A program made the position numbers and the translations under genes. Source: Streptomyces inusitatus (lineage in GTDB: Bacteria; Actinomycetota; Actinomycetes; Streptomycetales; Streptomycetaceae). From it: DNA of 64,000 nt. Positions within the stretch are counted from its first letter, which is position 1, and each line of letters starts with the position of its first letter. Below are positions 49,122-58,667 of the stretch, piece by piece. The notes beneath the pieces were generated by a model that saw only the letters and a program-made list of their open reading frames with translations, searched no databases and was not told where the DNA came from. The stretch covers positions 145,685 to 209,684 of the forward strand of contig NZ_BMWG01000003.1 of NCBI RefSeq assembly GCF_014651115.1, read 5' to 3'.

Positions 49122-50696
49122 TCAGCCGATGGTCACCGGGAGAAGCGGGGACCGCGGGGGAACGGGCAGGACGGTGGCCGACTCGCTCTTGCCCTCGCGG
49201 GGGTTGGGCGCGCAGGTGACGTTTCCGGCGGGGAGCCGGCCGGTGGCCAGATAGGCGTCGGTGGTGCGGTCGGCGCAGGCGCTGCGGTTGAGCAGGTAGA
49301 CGGCGTGGCCCTCGCCGCCCTTCACCGTGACCATCTTGGAGCCCTTCATCGCCCGGTGCATGCCGAGGGCGGCGGAGAGCGGGGTCTGCGAGTCCCACTC
49401 GCTCTGCACGATCAGCGCGCCGACCTTGTTGTCGACCGTGGTCTTGGGCTCGACGGCCCGGTCCCAGAAGGCGCAGGGCGTGATGTTGGAGACGTGGTCG
49501 CCGACGAGCGGGTGGCGGGCCGCGTCGCGGCGGGAGTCCTCGCGGTAGGTCTCGGGGTTCCGGGGCCAGGTGGTGTCACCGCACAGCACGGACCACTGGG
49601 ACGAGATGATCGCGTCGGGCACCGGCTCGGCGGCGGGCGGCTGCGGGACGGGCTTCCCGTCGGCGAGGTCCTTGAAGATCACGACCGATTCGGCCGCGCC
49701 GCGGACGTCGAAGACCGCGGGCCGCATCGCGCCGCGCAACAGAGCGCCGTCGAAGGCCATCCCGCCGTAGACGATGGGCTCCCGTTCGGCGTGGGCGACG
49801 AGGTCCCAGAAGGACTGGGAGACCTTGGCGGGGGTGTCGCCCAGCCGGTACGTCGCCGAGCGCTCGGCGGTCCACTCGGTCCACCGCTCGAACGCCGACT
49901 CGGCCTCGGGGCCCCAGTCGCGGACCATTCCGCGCCATGCCTTCCCCGGGTCGGTCGCGCTGTCGAGGACGAACCGGTCGGCGCGCTTCGGGAACATCTG
50001 GGTGTACACGGACCCGAGGTAGGTGCCGTAGGAGTAGCCGAGGTAGGAGATCTTCTTCTCGCCGAGGACGGCGCGGATGACGTCCATGTCCCGGGCGGTG
50101 TTGCGGGTGGTGATGTGCGGGAGGATGTCGCCGTGCTGTGCACGGCACTTGTCGGCGACCGACTTGGCCCACCGCACGTCCTTGGCGAAGGTCTTCGCCT
50201 TGTACGGACGCGGCCAGGGCCGCTCGTCGGGGGTCAGTCCGCAGACGACGGGGGTGCTCGCGCCGGTGCCCCGGGGGTCAAAGCCGATGAGGTCGTACCG
50301 CTCGCGCACGGAGGCGGTCAGCATCGTGTCCAGCTCCGCCGGGAGGCCGAGCCCCGGGCCGCCGGGGCCGCCGGGGTTGGAGAGGAGCACACCGTGGCGC
50401 TTGGCCGGGTTCGCGGCCTTGAACCGGGATATCGCGATGTCGATCCTCTTGCCGCCGGGTTCCGCGTAGTCGAGCGGCACTTTGATCGTCGCGCACTGGA
50501 AGTCGGCGGGCAGGGCGGTGTGACACCTCTTCCAGTCCGGGGTCTGCCCGGTGTACTGGGCCGGCGGGGCCACGGCGGCTGCCGCCGGAGAGGCCGGGGT
50601 GGCCGGGGCCGCCGCCGCTGCGGCGGAGGCGAGGCCGGGGGTCAGGGTGGCGAGAAGGCTCACCGCGATCAGGGGCACTAACCGTCGGCTGCGCAC
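49122..50696 (-). CDS. Secreted TAP-type alpha/beta hydrolase (tripeptidyl aminopeptidase-like), TTA-containing
   Basis: A 524-residue secreted peptidase-like hydrolase. A signal peptide (about 1-35, MRSRRLVPLIAVSL then ALA-rich) precedes the alpha/beta fold. The nucleophile is Ser in GYSYGTYLGS, and the TAP-like C-terminal module has SEWDSQTPL for Asp and GGEGHAVYLL for His. Family members (SlpD/SlpE, Tap) cleave N-terminal tripeptides outside the cell. Codon 6 is the rare Leu codon TTA, so translation should depend on the bldA tRNA and peak late in growth. The GTG start has GGAAGGA upstream. A four-fold 11-bp repeat lies before the gene. Confidence 0.88.
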   Translation of the reverse strand: MRSRRLVPLIAVSLLATLTPGLASAAAAAAPATPASPAAAAVAPPAQYTGQTPDWKRCHTALPADFQCATIKVPLDYAEPGGKRIDIAISRFKAANPAKRHGVLLSNPGGPGGPGLGLPAELDTMLTASVRERYDLIGFDPRGTGASTPVVCGLTPDERPWPRPYKAKTFAKDVRWAKSVADKCRAQHGDILPHITTRNTARDMDVIRAVLGEKKISYLGYSYGTYLGSVYTQMFPKRADRFVLDSATDPGKAWRGMVRDWGPEAESAFERWTEWTAERSATYRLGDTPAKVSQSFWDLVAHAEREPIVYGGMAFDGALLRGAMRPAVFDVRGAAESVVIFKDLADGKPVPQPPAAEPVPDAIISSQWSVLCGDTTWPRNPETYREDSRRDAARHPLVGDHVSNITPCAFWDRAVEPKTTVDNKVGALIVQSEWDSQTPLSAALGMHRAMKGSKMVTVKGGEGHAVYLLNRSACADRTTDAYLATGRLPAGNVTCAPNPREGKSESATVLPVPPRSPLLPVTIG

Positions 50697-50721
50697 AAGG
50701 AAGATCCTTCCGGTCGGCGTA

Positions 50722-50769
50722 CGTACAGGGCTCGCACAGGGTGCGTACAGGGCCCGTACAGATGTACGG
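50722..50769 (-). promoter_or_regulatory. Four 11-bp direct repeats plus palindrome upstream of the TAP hydrolase
   Basis: CGTACAGGG-type units start at 50722, 50733, 50744 and 50755, exactly 11 bp apart (CGTACAGGG, CGCACAGGG, CGTACAGGG, CGTACAGAT). The last overlaps a 7-2-7 palindrome, CCGTACA-GA-TGTACGG (50754-50769). Spacing by one helical turn puts every unit on the same DNA face. PhoP-type and SARP-type regulators bind 11-bp direct repeats, though these units do not match the PHO box I know. The array lies 26-73 bp before the start codon. Confidence 0.75.
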
Positions 50770-50903
50770 CCAACCCTTTCGTGTCTCGCCGCCGGAGAAA
50801 TCATCCCTTGGGGCATGAACCGTCAACCCAGGTCGGACATGAGGAGGTTGACGTCTACTGCGGTGGTTGTAGAGAGCACCTGACCCGCGCCGGCCGCCGG
50901 GGA

Positions 50904-51824
50904 TCAGCGGAGGACGGTCGCGCCCGGGGCCGGGGAGCAGGCGGTGCGGGCGGTGCGGCAGGTGCCGGAGGCGGTGAGGGCGGCGGCCACCGAGACGGCG
51001 GACGCGGCGTCCTTCACCAGGAAGGCGGTGGTGGGGCCGGAGCCGGAGACGAGGGCGGCGAGCGCGCCCGCCGCGGTCCCCGCGTCGAGGACGGCGGTCA
51101 GGGAGGGGCGCAGCGAGACGGCGGCGGGCTGGAGGTCGTTGGTGAGGGCGGCGGCGAGGGCGACCGGGTCGCCGGTGCGCAGGGCGGCGAGCAGGGCGGG
51201 GGACGCCGTCGGCTCGGGGATCTCGGCGCCCGCGGTGAGGCGGTCGAACTCGCCGTACACCGCCGGGGTGGAGAGTCCGCCGTCGGCGACGGCGAACACC
51301 CAGTGGAAGTCGCCGCCGACGTCCAGCGCGGTGAGCCGCTCGCCCCGGCCGGTGCCGAGCGCGGCACCGCCGACCAGGCTGAAGGGCACATCGCTGCCGA
51401 GTTCGGCGCAGATGTCGAGCAGCTCTTCGCGGGTGGAGCCCAGGCCCCACAGGGCGTCGCAGGCGAGGAGCGCGGCGGCGCCGTCGGCGCTGCCGCCCGC
51501 CATGCCGCCCGCGACGGGGATGTCCTTGACGATGTGGAGATGGACGTCGGGGGTGCGGCCGTGGCGCTGGGCGAGGAGGATCGCCGCGCGGGCCGCGAGG
51601 TTCGTGGCGTCCAGCGGGACCCGCGCCGCGTCGGGGCCCTCGCAGGTGACGGTGAGGGCGGCGGCGGGGCGGGCGGTCACCTCGTCGAAGAGGGAGACCG
51701 CGAGGAAGACATTGGCCAGGTCGTGGAAGCCGTCGGGGCGGGCGGCGCCCACCGCGAGCTGGACGTTGACCTTCGCGGGGACGCGGACGGTGACGGCGCT
51801 CAGGGCTTCGTCCGCGGTGCTCAC
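50904..51824 (-). CDS. ispE: 4-diphosphocytidyl-2-C-methyl-D-erythritol kinase
   Basis: A 306-residue GHMP kinase of the MEP isoprenoid pathway. It has the N-terminal [14 protein letters not shown] (a variant of the P-AKINLxLxV motif), DGFHDL in place of DGYH, and the ATP loop [19 protein letters not shown] (motif 2). The GTG start overlaps the rsmA stop by 4 bp (GTGA), the conserved rsmA-ispE arrangement, so it is the downstream gene of a coupled pair. Confidence 0.94.
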   Translation of the reverse strand: MSTADEALSAVTVRVPAKVNVQLAVGAARPDGFHDLANVFLAVSLFDEVTARPAAALTVTCEGPDAARVPLDATNLAARAAILLAQRHGRTPDVHLHIVKDIPVAGGMAGGSADGAAALLACDALWGLGSTREELLDICAELGSDVPFSLVGGAALGTGRGERLTALDVGGDFHWVFAVADGGLSTPAVYGEFDRLTAGAEIPEPTASPALLAALRTGDPVALAAALTNDLQPAAVSLRPSLTAVLDAGTAAGALAALVSGSGPTTAFLVKDAASAVSVAAALTASGTCRTARTACSPAPGATVLR

Positions 51825-52678
51825 GGCTTGGCCTCCGCGATCCGGGCGAACTCCTCGACGGTCAGCGACTCGCCCCGGGCCTGCGGGGAGATCCCGGCCG
51901 CCACGAGGGCCGTCTCGGCGGCGGCGGGCGAGCCCGCCCAGCCGGCGAGGGCGGCGCGCAGCGTCTTGCGGCGCTGGGCGAAGGCGGCGTCGACCACGGC
52001 GAAGACCTCGGACTTGGCGGCGGTGGTCTTCGGCGGGTCGCGGCGGACCAGCGAGACCAGGCCGGAGTCGACGTTGGGCGCGGGCCAGAACACATTGCGG
52101 CCGATGGAGCCGGCGCGCTTGACCTCCGCGTACCAGTTGGCCTTCACCGACGGCACTCCGTAGACCTTGTTGCCGGGCGCGGCGGCGAGCCGGTCGGCGA
52201 CCTCGGCCTGGACCATCACCAGGGTGCGGTCGATGGTGGGGAAGCGGTCCAGCATGTGCAGCAGCACCGGGACGGCGACGTTGTACGGGAGGTTCGCGAC
52301 CAGCGCGGTCGGCTCCTCGGGCAGTTCGTCGACCTTCATCGCGTCGGAGTGCACCAGGGAGAAGCGGGGGGCGCGCTCCGGCAGCCGGGCCAGGATCGTG
52401 GCGGGCAGCGCGGCGGCCAGCACATCGTCGATCTCGACGGCGACGACCTTGTCCGCCGCCTCCAGCAGCGCCAGCGTCAGGGAGCCGAGCCCGGGGCCGA
52501 CCTCCACGACCACGTCGTCCTCGCGGACACCGGCGGTGCGGACGATCCGGCGGACGGTGTTGGCGTCGATGACGAAGTTCTGTCCGCGCTGCTTGGTGGG
52601 GCGGACGCCCAGCGCCGAGGCGAGTTCGCGGATGTCGGCGGGGCCGAGGAGTACGTCGGAGGGCTCAGTGGTGCTCAC
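51821..52678 (-). CDS. rsmA: 16S rRNA (adenine1518-N6/adenine1519-N6)-dimethyltransferase RsmA
   Basis: A 285-residue enzyme (also KsgA) dimethylating two adenosines in helix 45 of 16S rRNA. It has the entry [20 protein letters not shown], the SAM motif [21 protein letters not shown], and the catalytic [11 protein letters not shown]. Length is normal. The gene follows an Rpf-type gene by 16 bp, and its GTG start is probably co-transcribed with it. Confidence 0.95.
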   Translation of the reverse strand: MSTTEPSDVLLGPADIRELASALGVRPTKQRGQNFVIDANTVRRIVRTAGVREDDVVVEVGPGLGSLTLALLEAADKVVAVEIDDVLAAALPATILARLPERAPRFSLVHSDAMKVDELPEEPTALVANLPYNVAVPVLLHMLDRFPTIDRTLVMVQAEVADRLAAAPGNKVYGVPSVKANWYAEVKRAGSIGRNVFWPAPNVDSGLVSLVRRDPPKTTAAKSEVFAVVDAAFAQRRKTLRAALAGWAGSPAAAETALVAAGISPQARGESLTVEEFARIAEAKP

Positions 52679-52694
52679 CGATACAGCGTACGGG

Positions 52695-54176
52695 TCAGCG
52701 GTACAGGCTTTGGCCGCAGTGCGGCCAGGGAGTCGCGCCGCGCTGGATGTACAGCTTCTTGGCGCGGAAGGTCTGCTCGGCGGGGGCGGCGTCCTGCGGG
52801 CGGCCCCGGCCGCCCAGCGCCCGCCAGGTGAGGACGTCGAACTGGTAGAGCCCGCCGTGGGCCCCGGTGGGGGAGACGGCGGAGGGCCGACCGCCGGACT
52901 CGCAGCGGGCCAGCGCGTCCCAGTTCAGGCCGTCCGCGCCGGGCACGGCGTCGGGCATCCGCCGGGTGCCGGTGTGGACGCGCTGGGTGACCGGCTGCCG
53001 CAGCACCACGTCGGCGACCTTCCGGGGCCGCTGGCGGACGCCGTTGACCGTGCGCAGCTCGTAGGTGACCCGGCGGGCCCCGGCCCGGCCCTGCTGGACG
53101 ACGATCTCGGTGCCCGCGAAGAGCACCGGATCCTCGACGGTGACGACCTCGTACGGGATGGACACCTCGCGCACCTCGCGGCTGCCGGTGATCCGTTTGA
53201 CGGTGACGGTCTGCCCGTCGCGCGGGAAGCTCGCGGGCGGTACGGAGGTGGTGTCCTGGCCGCCGAGGGTGATCCCGGCCTCGGCGAGCGCCTCGGCGAC
53301 GGTGGCCGCGTTGGTGCGGATGGCGCGCTCGTGGCCGTCGGCGCGGAAGGTCACGGTCCGTTCGGTGCGGACGTCCAGGGCGAGGCCCGCGCGGGAGATC
53401 GCCGCCGAGCGGGAGGCGGAGAGATACGCGCCGTCGGCCCGTACGCCCAGCTCGCGCAGTGCGCCGCCGACCGTGCGGGCGGTGGTCCACACCTCGCGGC
53501 GCTCTCCGTCGAGGGTGAGGACGACGGGCCGGGCATGGCGGACGACGATCTCGTCGCCGCTGGTCAGCTCCGTGCCGGGGGCGGGGGCGACGAGGTCGTG
53601 GGTGCCGACGCCGACGCCGACGTCGTCGAGCAGCTCCTGTACGCGGTCGGCGAAGGTGTGCAGGGTGCGGGGGCGGCCGTCGACGGTGAGGCGTACCGCC
53701 TTGTCGCTGGCGACGAACGCCGAGGTGCCGCCCGCGAGGATGACGACGACCAGGGCCTGGGGGACGAGTCGGCGCAGACCGGTCTCCGGGCGGTCGGCGG
53801 GGCGGCGGCGACGGCCCCCGCCCCCTCCCCCGAGGGTCCCGCCGACGGCCCCGCCGATGACGGTTCCGCCGCCGCTGTGGGCGCCGCTGCCGCCTTCGGT
53901 GCGGCCGGGCGGGGCGGTGTTCCGCCGCGAGAAGGGGAGGAGGGGCGGGACGGCGGCGGGCGGGGGGACGGGCGGGGCGTACGCGGGGTGGGCGGGGTAC
54001 GGGGCGGTGTACGCGGGCGCGCCGGGGCGCGGGGTGAGGATGACGGTGTCGTCGGCCGCCCGGGGGCGTGGCTCGGCGTAGCCGTACGGCCGGTACCCCG
54101 GCCCGTACCCCTGGCCGTACCCCTGCCCGTATCCGTGTCCGTACCCGTTGTGGCCCTGATGGCTGAAATGGCTCAC
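52695..54176 (-). CDS. Resuscitation-promoting-factor-type cell-wall hydrolase (RpfB-like)
   Basis: A 493-residue membrane-anchored muralytic protein. It has a Tyr/Gly- and Pro-rich cytoplasmic N terminus (about 1-130), one transmembrane helix (about 137-157), then three DUF348 modules (for example [46 protein letters not shown]), a G5 domain (about 335-410) and the C-terminal Rpf lysozyme-like domain (about 420-493) with [11 protein letters not shown], where Glu is catalytic, and GGLYQF. It is the RpfB layout known from actinobacteria, involved in peptidoglycan cleavage at spore germination or growth restart. GTG 54176 has CGGAG about 9 bp upstream. Proximity to rsmA and ispE is conserved. 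Confidence 0.92.
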   Translation of the reverse strand: MSHFSHQGHNGYGHGYGQGYGQGYGPGYRPYGYAEPRPRAADDTVILTPRPGAPAYTAPYPAHPAYAPPVPPPAAVPPLLPFSRRNTAPPGRTEGGSGAHSGGGTVIGGAVGGTLGGGGGGRRRRPADRPETGLRRLVPQALVVVILAGGTSAFVASDKAVRLTVDGRPRTLHTFADRVQELLDDVGVGVGTHDLVAPAPGTELTSGDEIVVRHARPVVLTLDGERREVWTTARTVGGALRELGVRADGAYLSASRSAAISRAGLALDVRTERTVTFRADGHERAIRTNAATVAEALAEAGITLGGQDTTSVPPASFPRDGQTVTVKRITGSREVREVSIPYEVVTVEDPVLFAGTEIVVQQGRAGARRVTYELRTVNGVRQRPRKVADVVLRQPVTQRVHTGTRRMPDAVPGADGLNWDALARCESGGRPSAVSPTGAHGGLYQFDVLTWRALGGRGRPQDAAPAEQTFRAKKLYIQRGATPWPHCGQSLYR

Positions 54177-54334
54177 GACGACGCTCCGTAAGGTCCGGGT
54201 CGTCCCGGGACGGCCCTGTGGGCCGGACGCTATCGGCAGCCGCGGTGACTCTCCAAAGCCATTCCGCCACCCGGCGTCACCTTCGTACGCGCGCGCTCCC
54301 GTACAGCCGCACGGGTCGGTACGGGTCGGTACGG

Positions 54335-55204
54335 TCAGTAGTCGAACGCGGCGGCCGTGTTCGCCGCCACCGCCTCGGCCATGGTGTCCTCGTCCAGCCC
54401 CTTCACCGCCGCCATCGCACGCAGGGTGATGGGGATCAGATAGGGCGCGTTGGGCCGTCCTCGGTACGGCATCGGGGTGAGGAAGGGCGCGTCGGTCTCC
54501 ACCAGGACGAGTTCCCTGGGCGCGACGGCGAGCGCGTCGCGCAGCGGCTGGGCGTTCTTGAAGGTCATATTGCCCGCGAAGGACATGTAATAGCCCGCGT
54601 CGGCGCACAACCGCGCCATTTCCGCGTCGCCGGAATAGCAGTGGAACACCGTGCGCTCCGGCGCGCCCTCCTCCGCGAGTATGCGCAGAACGTCCGCGTG
54701 CGCGTCCCGGTCGTGAATGACCAGGGCCTTTCCACGGCGCTTGGCGATCTCGATATGGGCGCGGAAAGACCGCTCCTGGGCGGCGATCCCTTCCGGTCCG
54801 GTGCGGAAATAGTCGAGCCCTGTCTCGCCGACCGCGCGCACCTGCGGCAGCGCGGCCAGCGCGTCGATCTCGGCCAGCGCGTCGTCGAGCGCGCTCTCGC
54901 CGCCCGCCTCACGGGCCCCCTGGCGCGCGGTGCCGTCCGGGTCGCCGAAGACGATGCGCGGGGCCTCGTTGGGGTGCAGGGCGACGGCCGCGTGCACGGC
55001 GGCGTGCTCGGCGGCGGTGCGGGCGGCCCAGCGGGAGCCCTCGATGTCGCAGCCGACCTGGACGACGGTGGTCACCCCGACGGCGGCGGCCCGGGCGAGT
55101 GCCTCCTCCACCGTGCCCTGCTGCATGTCCAGGTGGGTATGGGAATCGGCGACCGGGACACGGAGCGGTTCGGGCAGCGGCGGCGGGTCGGACTTCGAGG
55201 TCAT
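54335..55204 (-). CDS. tatD: TatD-family metal-dependent DNase
   Basis: A 289-residue TIM-barrel hydrolase of the TatD family (3'-5' DNase and RNA end processing). Metal ligands are visible: HTHLD near the N terminus, GETGLDY (Glu), VIHDRDAH (His), FHCYSG (His) and ETDAPFL (Asp). ATG 55204 is chosen because the upstream ATG at 55225 lacks a Shine-Dalgarno and adds seven unconserved residues. Neighbour order with rpf and rsmI is typical of Streptomyces. Confidence 0.93.
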   Translation of the reverse strand: MTSKSDPPPLPEPLRVPVADSHTHLDMQQGTVEEALARAAAVGVTTVVQVGCDIEGSRWAARTAAEHAAVHAAVALHPNEAPRIVFGDPDGTARQGAREAGGESALDDALAEIDALAALPQVRAVGETGLDYFRTGPEGIAAQERSFRAHIEIAKRRGKALVIHDRDAHADVLRILAEEGAPERTVFHCYSGDAEMARLCADAGYYMSFAGNMTFKNAQPLRDALAVAPRELVLVETDAPFLTPMPYRGRPNAPYLIPITLRAMAAVKGLDEDTMAEAVAANTAAAFDY

Positions 55205-55255
55205 GGGCGTGATCCTACGAGGCACGCGCCCATGACCCCGGCCGAGGACCCCGTG

Positions 55256-55669
55256 CTACCTGCGCTGGAAGGGGTGGAGCAGATCCGACAGGTGCCAGTG
55301 GTGGGCCGGCTTGGCGGCCGGCGGCTCCTCCCCGGCGGCGCCGGCCCCGGTGCCCTTGCCCGGGGGCATCGCCTCCCGGTGCGGGGGCGCGATACGCGCC
55401 GGACTGGCGGTCCTCGCCATCAGGTCCAGCACGGAGGAGACCTGTCCGGCCCGCATGATCCGTACAACGTGCCCCCCGCAGTTCAGGCAGGTGGGGCTGG
55501 ACAGCGGGGACGGAACCCGCTCTCCGTTCGCCTTGTAGACGACGTACTCGTGCCCGGCGGGGTCGCGGTGGTGCTCGATGTCGTACGACTGCTCCCAGCC
55601 GTGCCCGCAGCGCATGCACGCGAAGGCATATGCCTCGTGGACCGTGGCGGCGCCTGTGATCTCACTCAT
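55256..55669 (-). CDS. Zinc-ribbon protein of unknown function
   Basis: A 137-residue protein with two Cys pairs, CMRCGHGW (about residues 17-24) and CLNCGGH (about 60-66), which would form one zinc ribbon around a central HHRDPAGHEYVVYKANG segment. The C terminus is Pro/Gly/Ala-rich and ends with a short amphipathic helix (HHWHLSDLLHPFQRR). AAGGAG 7 bp before ATG 55669 fixes the start. It lies between tatD and rsmI on the same strand. The family is not known to me; a nucleic-acid or adaptor role is only inferred from the ribbon. Confidence 0.75.
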   Translation of the reverse strand: MSEITGAATVHEAYAFACMRCGHGWEQSYDIEHHRDPAGHEYVVYKANGERVPSPLSSPTCLNCGGHVVRIMRAGQVSSVLDLMARTASPARIAPPHREAMPPGKGTGAGAAGEEPPAAKPAHHWHLSDLLHPFQRR

Positions 55670-55818
55670 GCCTGCTCCTTTCCACTGACCCAGTGGACGC
55701 CTATTCCGGCGGGAGCGCATCAGCGCTGTCGAATAATGGATTGGTCTTTGGGCTTCCCATGCCCAAAGGGCCCCGGAGCCGGTCTGCGCTTTGCCTTCTA
55801 CGGTATCCCTTTACCGTC

Positions 55819-56745
55819 TCAGGGGTTCGGTCGAGCAGAGTTCTTTGCCGCCACGACGGCATCGAACACCTCTCGCTTGGGCAGCCCTGCCTCGGCGGCG
55901 ACGGCCGCGATGGCCTCTTTCCGGCGCTCTCCGGCCTCTTCCCGGACCCGTACCCGGCGCACCAGCTCCTCCGCGTCGAGATCGCCGGGGCCGGGGGCGG
56001 GGGCGCCCTCGACGACGACGGTGATCTCGCCGCGCACCCCGTCGGCGGCCCAGGCGGCCAGCTCGGCGAGAGAGCCGCGCTTGACCTCCTCGTACGTCTT
56101 GGTCAGCTCGCGGCAGACGGCGGCGCGGCGATCCGCTCCGAACACCTCGGCCATTGCGGTGAGGGTGTCGTCCAGTCGGTGGGGGGCCTCGAAGTAGACG
56201 AGGGTGCGGCGCTCGGACTCGTTGTCGCGGAGCCGGGTGAGGCGCTCGCCCGCCTTGCGGGGCAGGAAGCCCTCGAAGCAGAAGCGGTCCACCGGGAGCC
56301 CGGAGAGGGCGAGCGCGGTGAGCACGGCGGAGGGGCCGGGGACGGCGGTGACCCTGATGTCCTTCTCCACGGCGGCGGCGACCAGCCGGTAGCCGGGGTC
56401 GGAGACGGAGGGCATCCCCGCGTCGGTGACCAGCAGCACCCGTGCGCCGCCGATGAGGGCGTCGACCAGCTCCGGCGTACGCGCGGACTCGTTGCCCTCG
56501 AAGTAGGAGACGACCCTTCCGCTCGTCTGGACGCCGAGCGCCTGGGTCAGCCGGCGCAGCCGTCGGGTGTCCTCGGCGGCGACGACATCGGCTCCGGCCA
56601 GCTCGGCGGCGAGCCGGGGCGGGGCGTCGGCGACATCGCCGATCGGGGTCCCGGCGAGGACCAGCAGACCGGACGAGCCGGAACGGTCGGCGGGGGCCGG
56701 GGGGCCGGGGGGCGTGTCGCGGGGCTCAGTGGTCACACCGGCCAT
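55819..56745 (-). CDS. rsmI: 16S rRNA (cytidine1402-2'-O)-methyltransferase RsmI
   Basis: A 308-residue tetrapyrrole-methylase-fold enzyme methylating C1402 in the decoding centre. It has LAGTPIGDVADAPPRLAAEL and AEDTRRLRRL near the N terminus, LVTDAGMPSVSDPGYRLV, and VPGPSAVLTALALSGLP, plus the C-terminal helix bundle. ATG 56745 is chosen; a GTG at 56736 is the alternative. It is divergent from the O-mannosyltransferase gene with 135 bp between starts, as in related genomes. Confidence 0.94.
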   Translation of the reverse strand: MAGVTTEPRDTPPGPPAPADRSGSSGLLVLAGTPIGDVADAPPRLAAELAGADVVAAEDTRRLRRLTQALGVQTSGRVVSYFEGNESARTPELVDALIGGARVLLVTDAGMPSVSDPGYRLVAAAVEKDIRVTAVPGPSAVLTALALSGLPVDRFCFEGFLPRKAGERLTRLRDNESERRTLVYFEAPHRLDDTLTAMAEVFGADRRAAVCRELTKTYEEVKRGSLAELAAWAADGVRGEITVVVEGAPAPGPGDLDAEELVRRVRVREEAGERRKEAIAAVAAEAGLPKREVFDAVVAAKNSARPNP

Positions 56746-56862
56746 TGTCCCGCACCGGTGGCGGGGGTCGGTCCGGCGGCGGGTCCCAGGAGGGCCGACG
56801 GGGGTTCCCGCGAGGCTCTCAGGGGGTCCTCGCGGGGCCGGAGGCGCACCTCGCATACATAC

Positions 56863-56880
56863 GTTCCCTACGATGGCGCG
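56863..56880 (+). promoter_or_regulatory. Possible -10 box giving a leaderless pmt transcript
   Basis: TACGAT (56869-56874) ends 6 bp before the GTG start of the mannosyltransferase gene, and no Shine-Dalgarno is present. This fits a -10 box with the transcript beginning at the start codon. A good -35 hexamer was not identified. Confidence 0.4.
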
Positions 56881-58653
56881 GTGACCAGTACCGCGCCACA
56901 GACCCACCAGGGCAGGGACGCCGAGCCGCCGCCCTCCGGCCGGCAGCAGCGGCTGCGCAGATTCGGCTACACGTCCCCGGCCGTGATCGGGCTGCGCGAG
57001 CGCCTGGTGCCGCCCTACGTCCGCCCCTCGACCCGGCTGTGGCCCGTCCTCGGCATCGCCCCCTCGGCGGTGGCACCGCTGCTGCGGGCCTCCGCCTGGC
57101 TGGGGCCGCTGCTGGTGGCGCTGGTCGCGGGCCTGCTCCGGTTCTGGAACCTGGGCAAGCCGAACCAGGTGATATTCGACGAGACGTACTACGCCAAGGA
57201 CGCCTGGGCGCTGATCAACCAGGGGTACGAGGGCAACTGGCCCAAGGACATCGACAAGTCGATCCTCAAGGATCCCTCGGCCGTCGCCATCCCCACCGAC
57301 CCCGGCTATGTGGTCCATCCCCCGGTCGGCAAGTGGATCATCGGCCTGGGCGAGAAGCTCTTCGACTTCACGCCCTTCGGCTGGCGTTTCATGGTCGCGG
57401 TGCTCGGCACCCTGTCGGTGCTGATGCTCTGCCGGATCGGCCGCAGGCTGTTCCGCTCGACCTTCCTCGGCTGTCTGGCGGGCGCGCTGCTCGCCGTCGA
57501 CGGGCTGCACTTCGTGATGAGCCGGGCCGCCCTGCTCGACCTGGTGCTGATGTTCTTCGTCCTGGCCGCCTTCGGGGCTCTGGTGCTGGACCGGGACTGG
57601 GCGCGGCGCAGGCTGGCGGGCGCGCTGCCCGAGGACGAGGAGGGGGTGCTGCGGCCGGACGCGCACATCGCCCAGACCCTGCGGCTGGGGTGGCGGCCCT
57701 GGCGGATCACCGCGGGCGTGATGCTGGGCCTGGCGGCGGGCACCAAGTGGAACGGCCTCTATGTGATGGCCGCGTTCTGTCTGATGGCGGTCTTGTGGGA
57801 CGTCGGCGCACGGCGCACGGCGGGCGCGGTGCGGCCGTACCGCGCGGTGCTGCGCAAGGACCTGGTGCCCGCCTTCGTCTCGACGGTGCCGGTGGCGCTC
57901 GCCGCGTACATGGCCTCCTGGGCCGGCTGGTTCATCACGGACAAGGGCTATTTCCGGGACTGGGCGAAGGGCCGCGAGGGGCTCTCGCCCGACAGCGTCA
58001 CGCTGCCGCTGCTGGGGCAGATCGATCTGCCGCAGTTCTCCATGACCTGGGTCCCGGAGGCGCTGCGCGCCTTCTGGCACTACGAGACCGAGGTCTACAG
58101 CTTTCACGTGAATCTGAAGTCCGGGCACACCTACGAGTCGAACCCCTGGAGCTGGATCGTCCTGGGCCGCCCGGTCTCGTACTACTACGAGGACCCGGCG
58201 GCGGGCGAGGACGGCTGTCCCGCGAGTGCCGCCGACAAGTGCGCGAGCGAGGTGCTGGCGCTGGGGACGCCGCTGCTGTGGTGGGCGGCGTGCTTCGCGG
58301 TCTGCTACATCCTGTGGCGGTGGGCCTTCCGCCGGGACTGGCGGGCGGGCGCGATCGCCTGCGGTATCGCGGCGGGATGGGTGCCGTGGTTCCTGTACCA
58401 GGAGCGCACGATCTTCCTCTTCTACGCGGTGGTCTTTGTTCCGTTCCTCTGTCTGGCGGTCGCGATGATGATCGGCGCGATGCTGGGCCCGCCGGGGTCG
58501 GACGAGCGGCGGCGGACGATCGGCGCGATCGGCTCCGGCGTGCTGGTGCTGCTGATCATCTGGAACTTCATCTACTTCTATCCGCTGTACACGGGGACGC
58601 CGATCCCGGTGGAGGAGTGGCGCGACCGGATGTGGCTGGACACCTGGGTCTGA
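56881..58653 (+). CDS. pmt: Polyprenyl-phosphate-mannose: protein O-mannosyltransferase (PMT family)
   Basis: A 590-residue GT39 membrane enzyme that transfers mannose from polyprenyl phosphate mannose to secreted proteins during export. A cytoplasmic N terminus of about 70 residues precedes multiple transmembrane helices. The catalytic Asp100-Glu101 lie in FDETYYAKD in the first extracytoplasmic loop, and the pattern HPPVGKW and SRAALLD follows. In Streptomyces coelicolor Pmt glycosylates secreted proteins, affects antibiotic sensitivity and serves as a phage receptor pathway. The GTG start has no Shine-Dalgarno. It is convergent with the PPOX gene; a long hairpin separates them. Confidence 0.94.
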   Translation: MTSTAPQTHQGRDAEPPPSGRQQRLRRFGYTSPAVIGLRERLVPPYVRPSTRLWPVLGIAPSAVAPLLRASAWLGPLLVALVAGLLRFWNLGKPNQVIFDETYYAKDAWALINQGYEGNWPKDIDKSILKDPSAVAIPTDPGYVVHPPVGKWIIGLGEKLFDFTPFGWRFMVAVLGTLSVLMLCRIGRRLFRSTFLGCLAGALLAVDGLHFVMSRAALLDLVLMFFVLAAFGALVLDRDWARRRLAGALPEDEEGVLRPDAHIAQTLRLGWRPWRITAGVMLGLAAGTKWNGLYVMAAFCLMAVLWDVGARRTAGAVRPYRAVLRKDLVPAFVSTVPVALAAYMASWAGWFITDKGYFRDWAKGREGLSPDSVTLPLLGQIDLPQFSMTWVPEALRAFWHYETEVYSFHVNLKSGHTYESNPWSWIVLGRPVSYYYEDPAAGEDGCPASAADKCASEVLALGTPLLWWAACFAVCYILWRWAFRRDWRAGAIACGIAAGWVPWFLYQERTIFLFYAVVFVPFLCLAVAMMIGAMLGPPGSDERRRTIGAIGSGVLVLLIIWNFIYFYPLYTGTPIPVEEWRDRMWLDTWV

Positions 58654-58667
58654 TCCCCGGACCCGAG

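Noticed and set aside
50722..50769. CRISPR-like array
   Set aside because: The 11-bp units are adjacent without spacers and no cas genes are present. The same applies to the decamer array at 61011-61063.
54177..54334. A c-di-AMP (ydaO) riboswitch before the rpf gene
   Set aside because: Such riboswitches control Rpf-type genes in actinobacteria, but the conserved core sequence blocks are not visible and the leader is too short.
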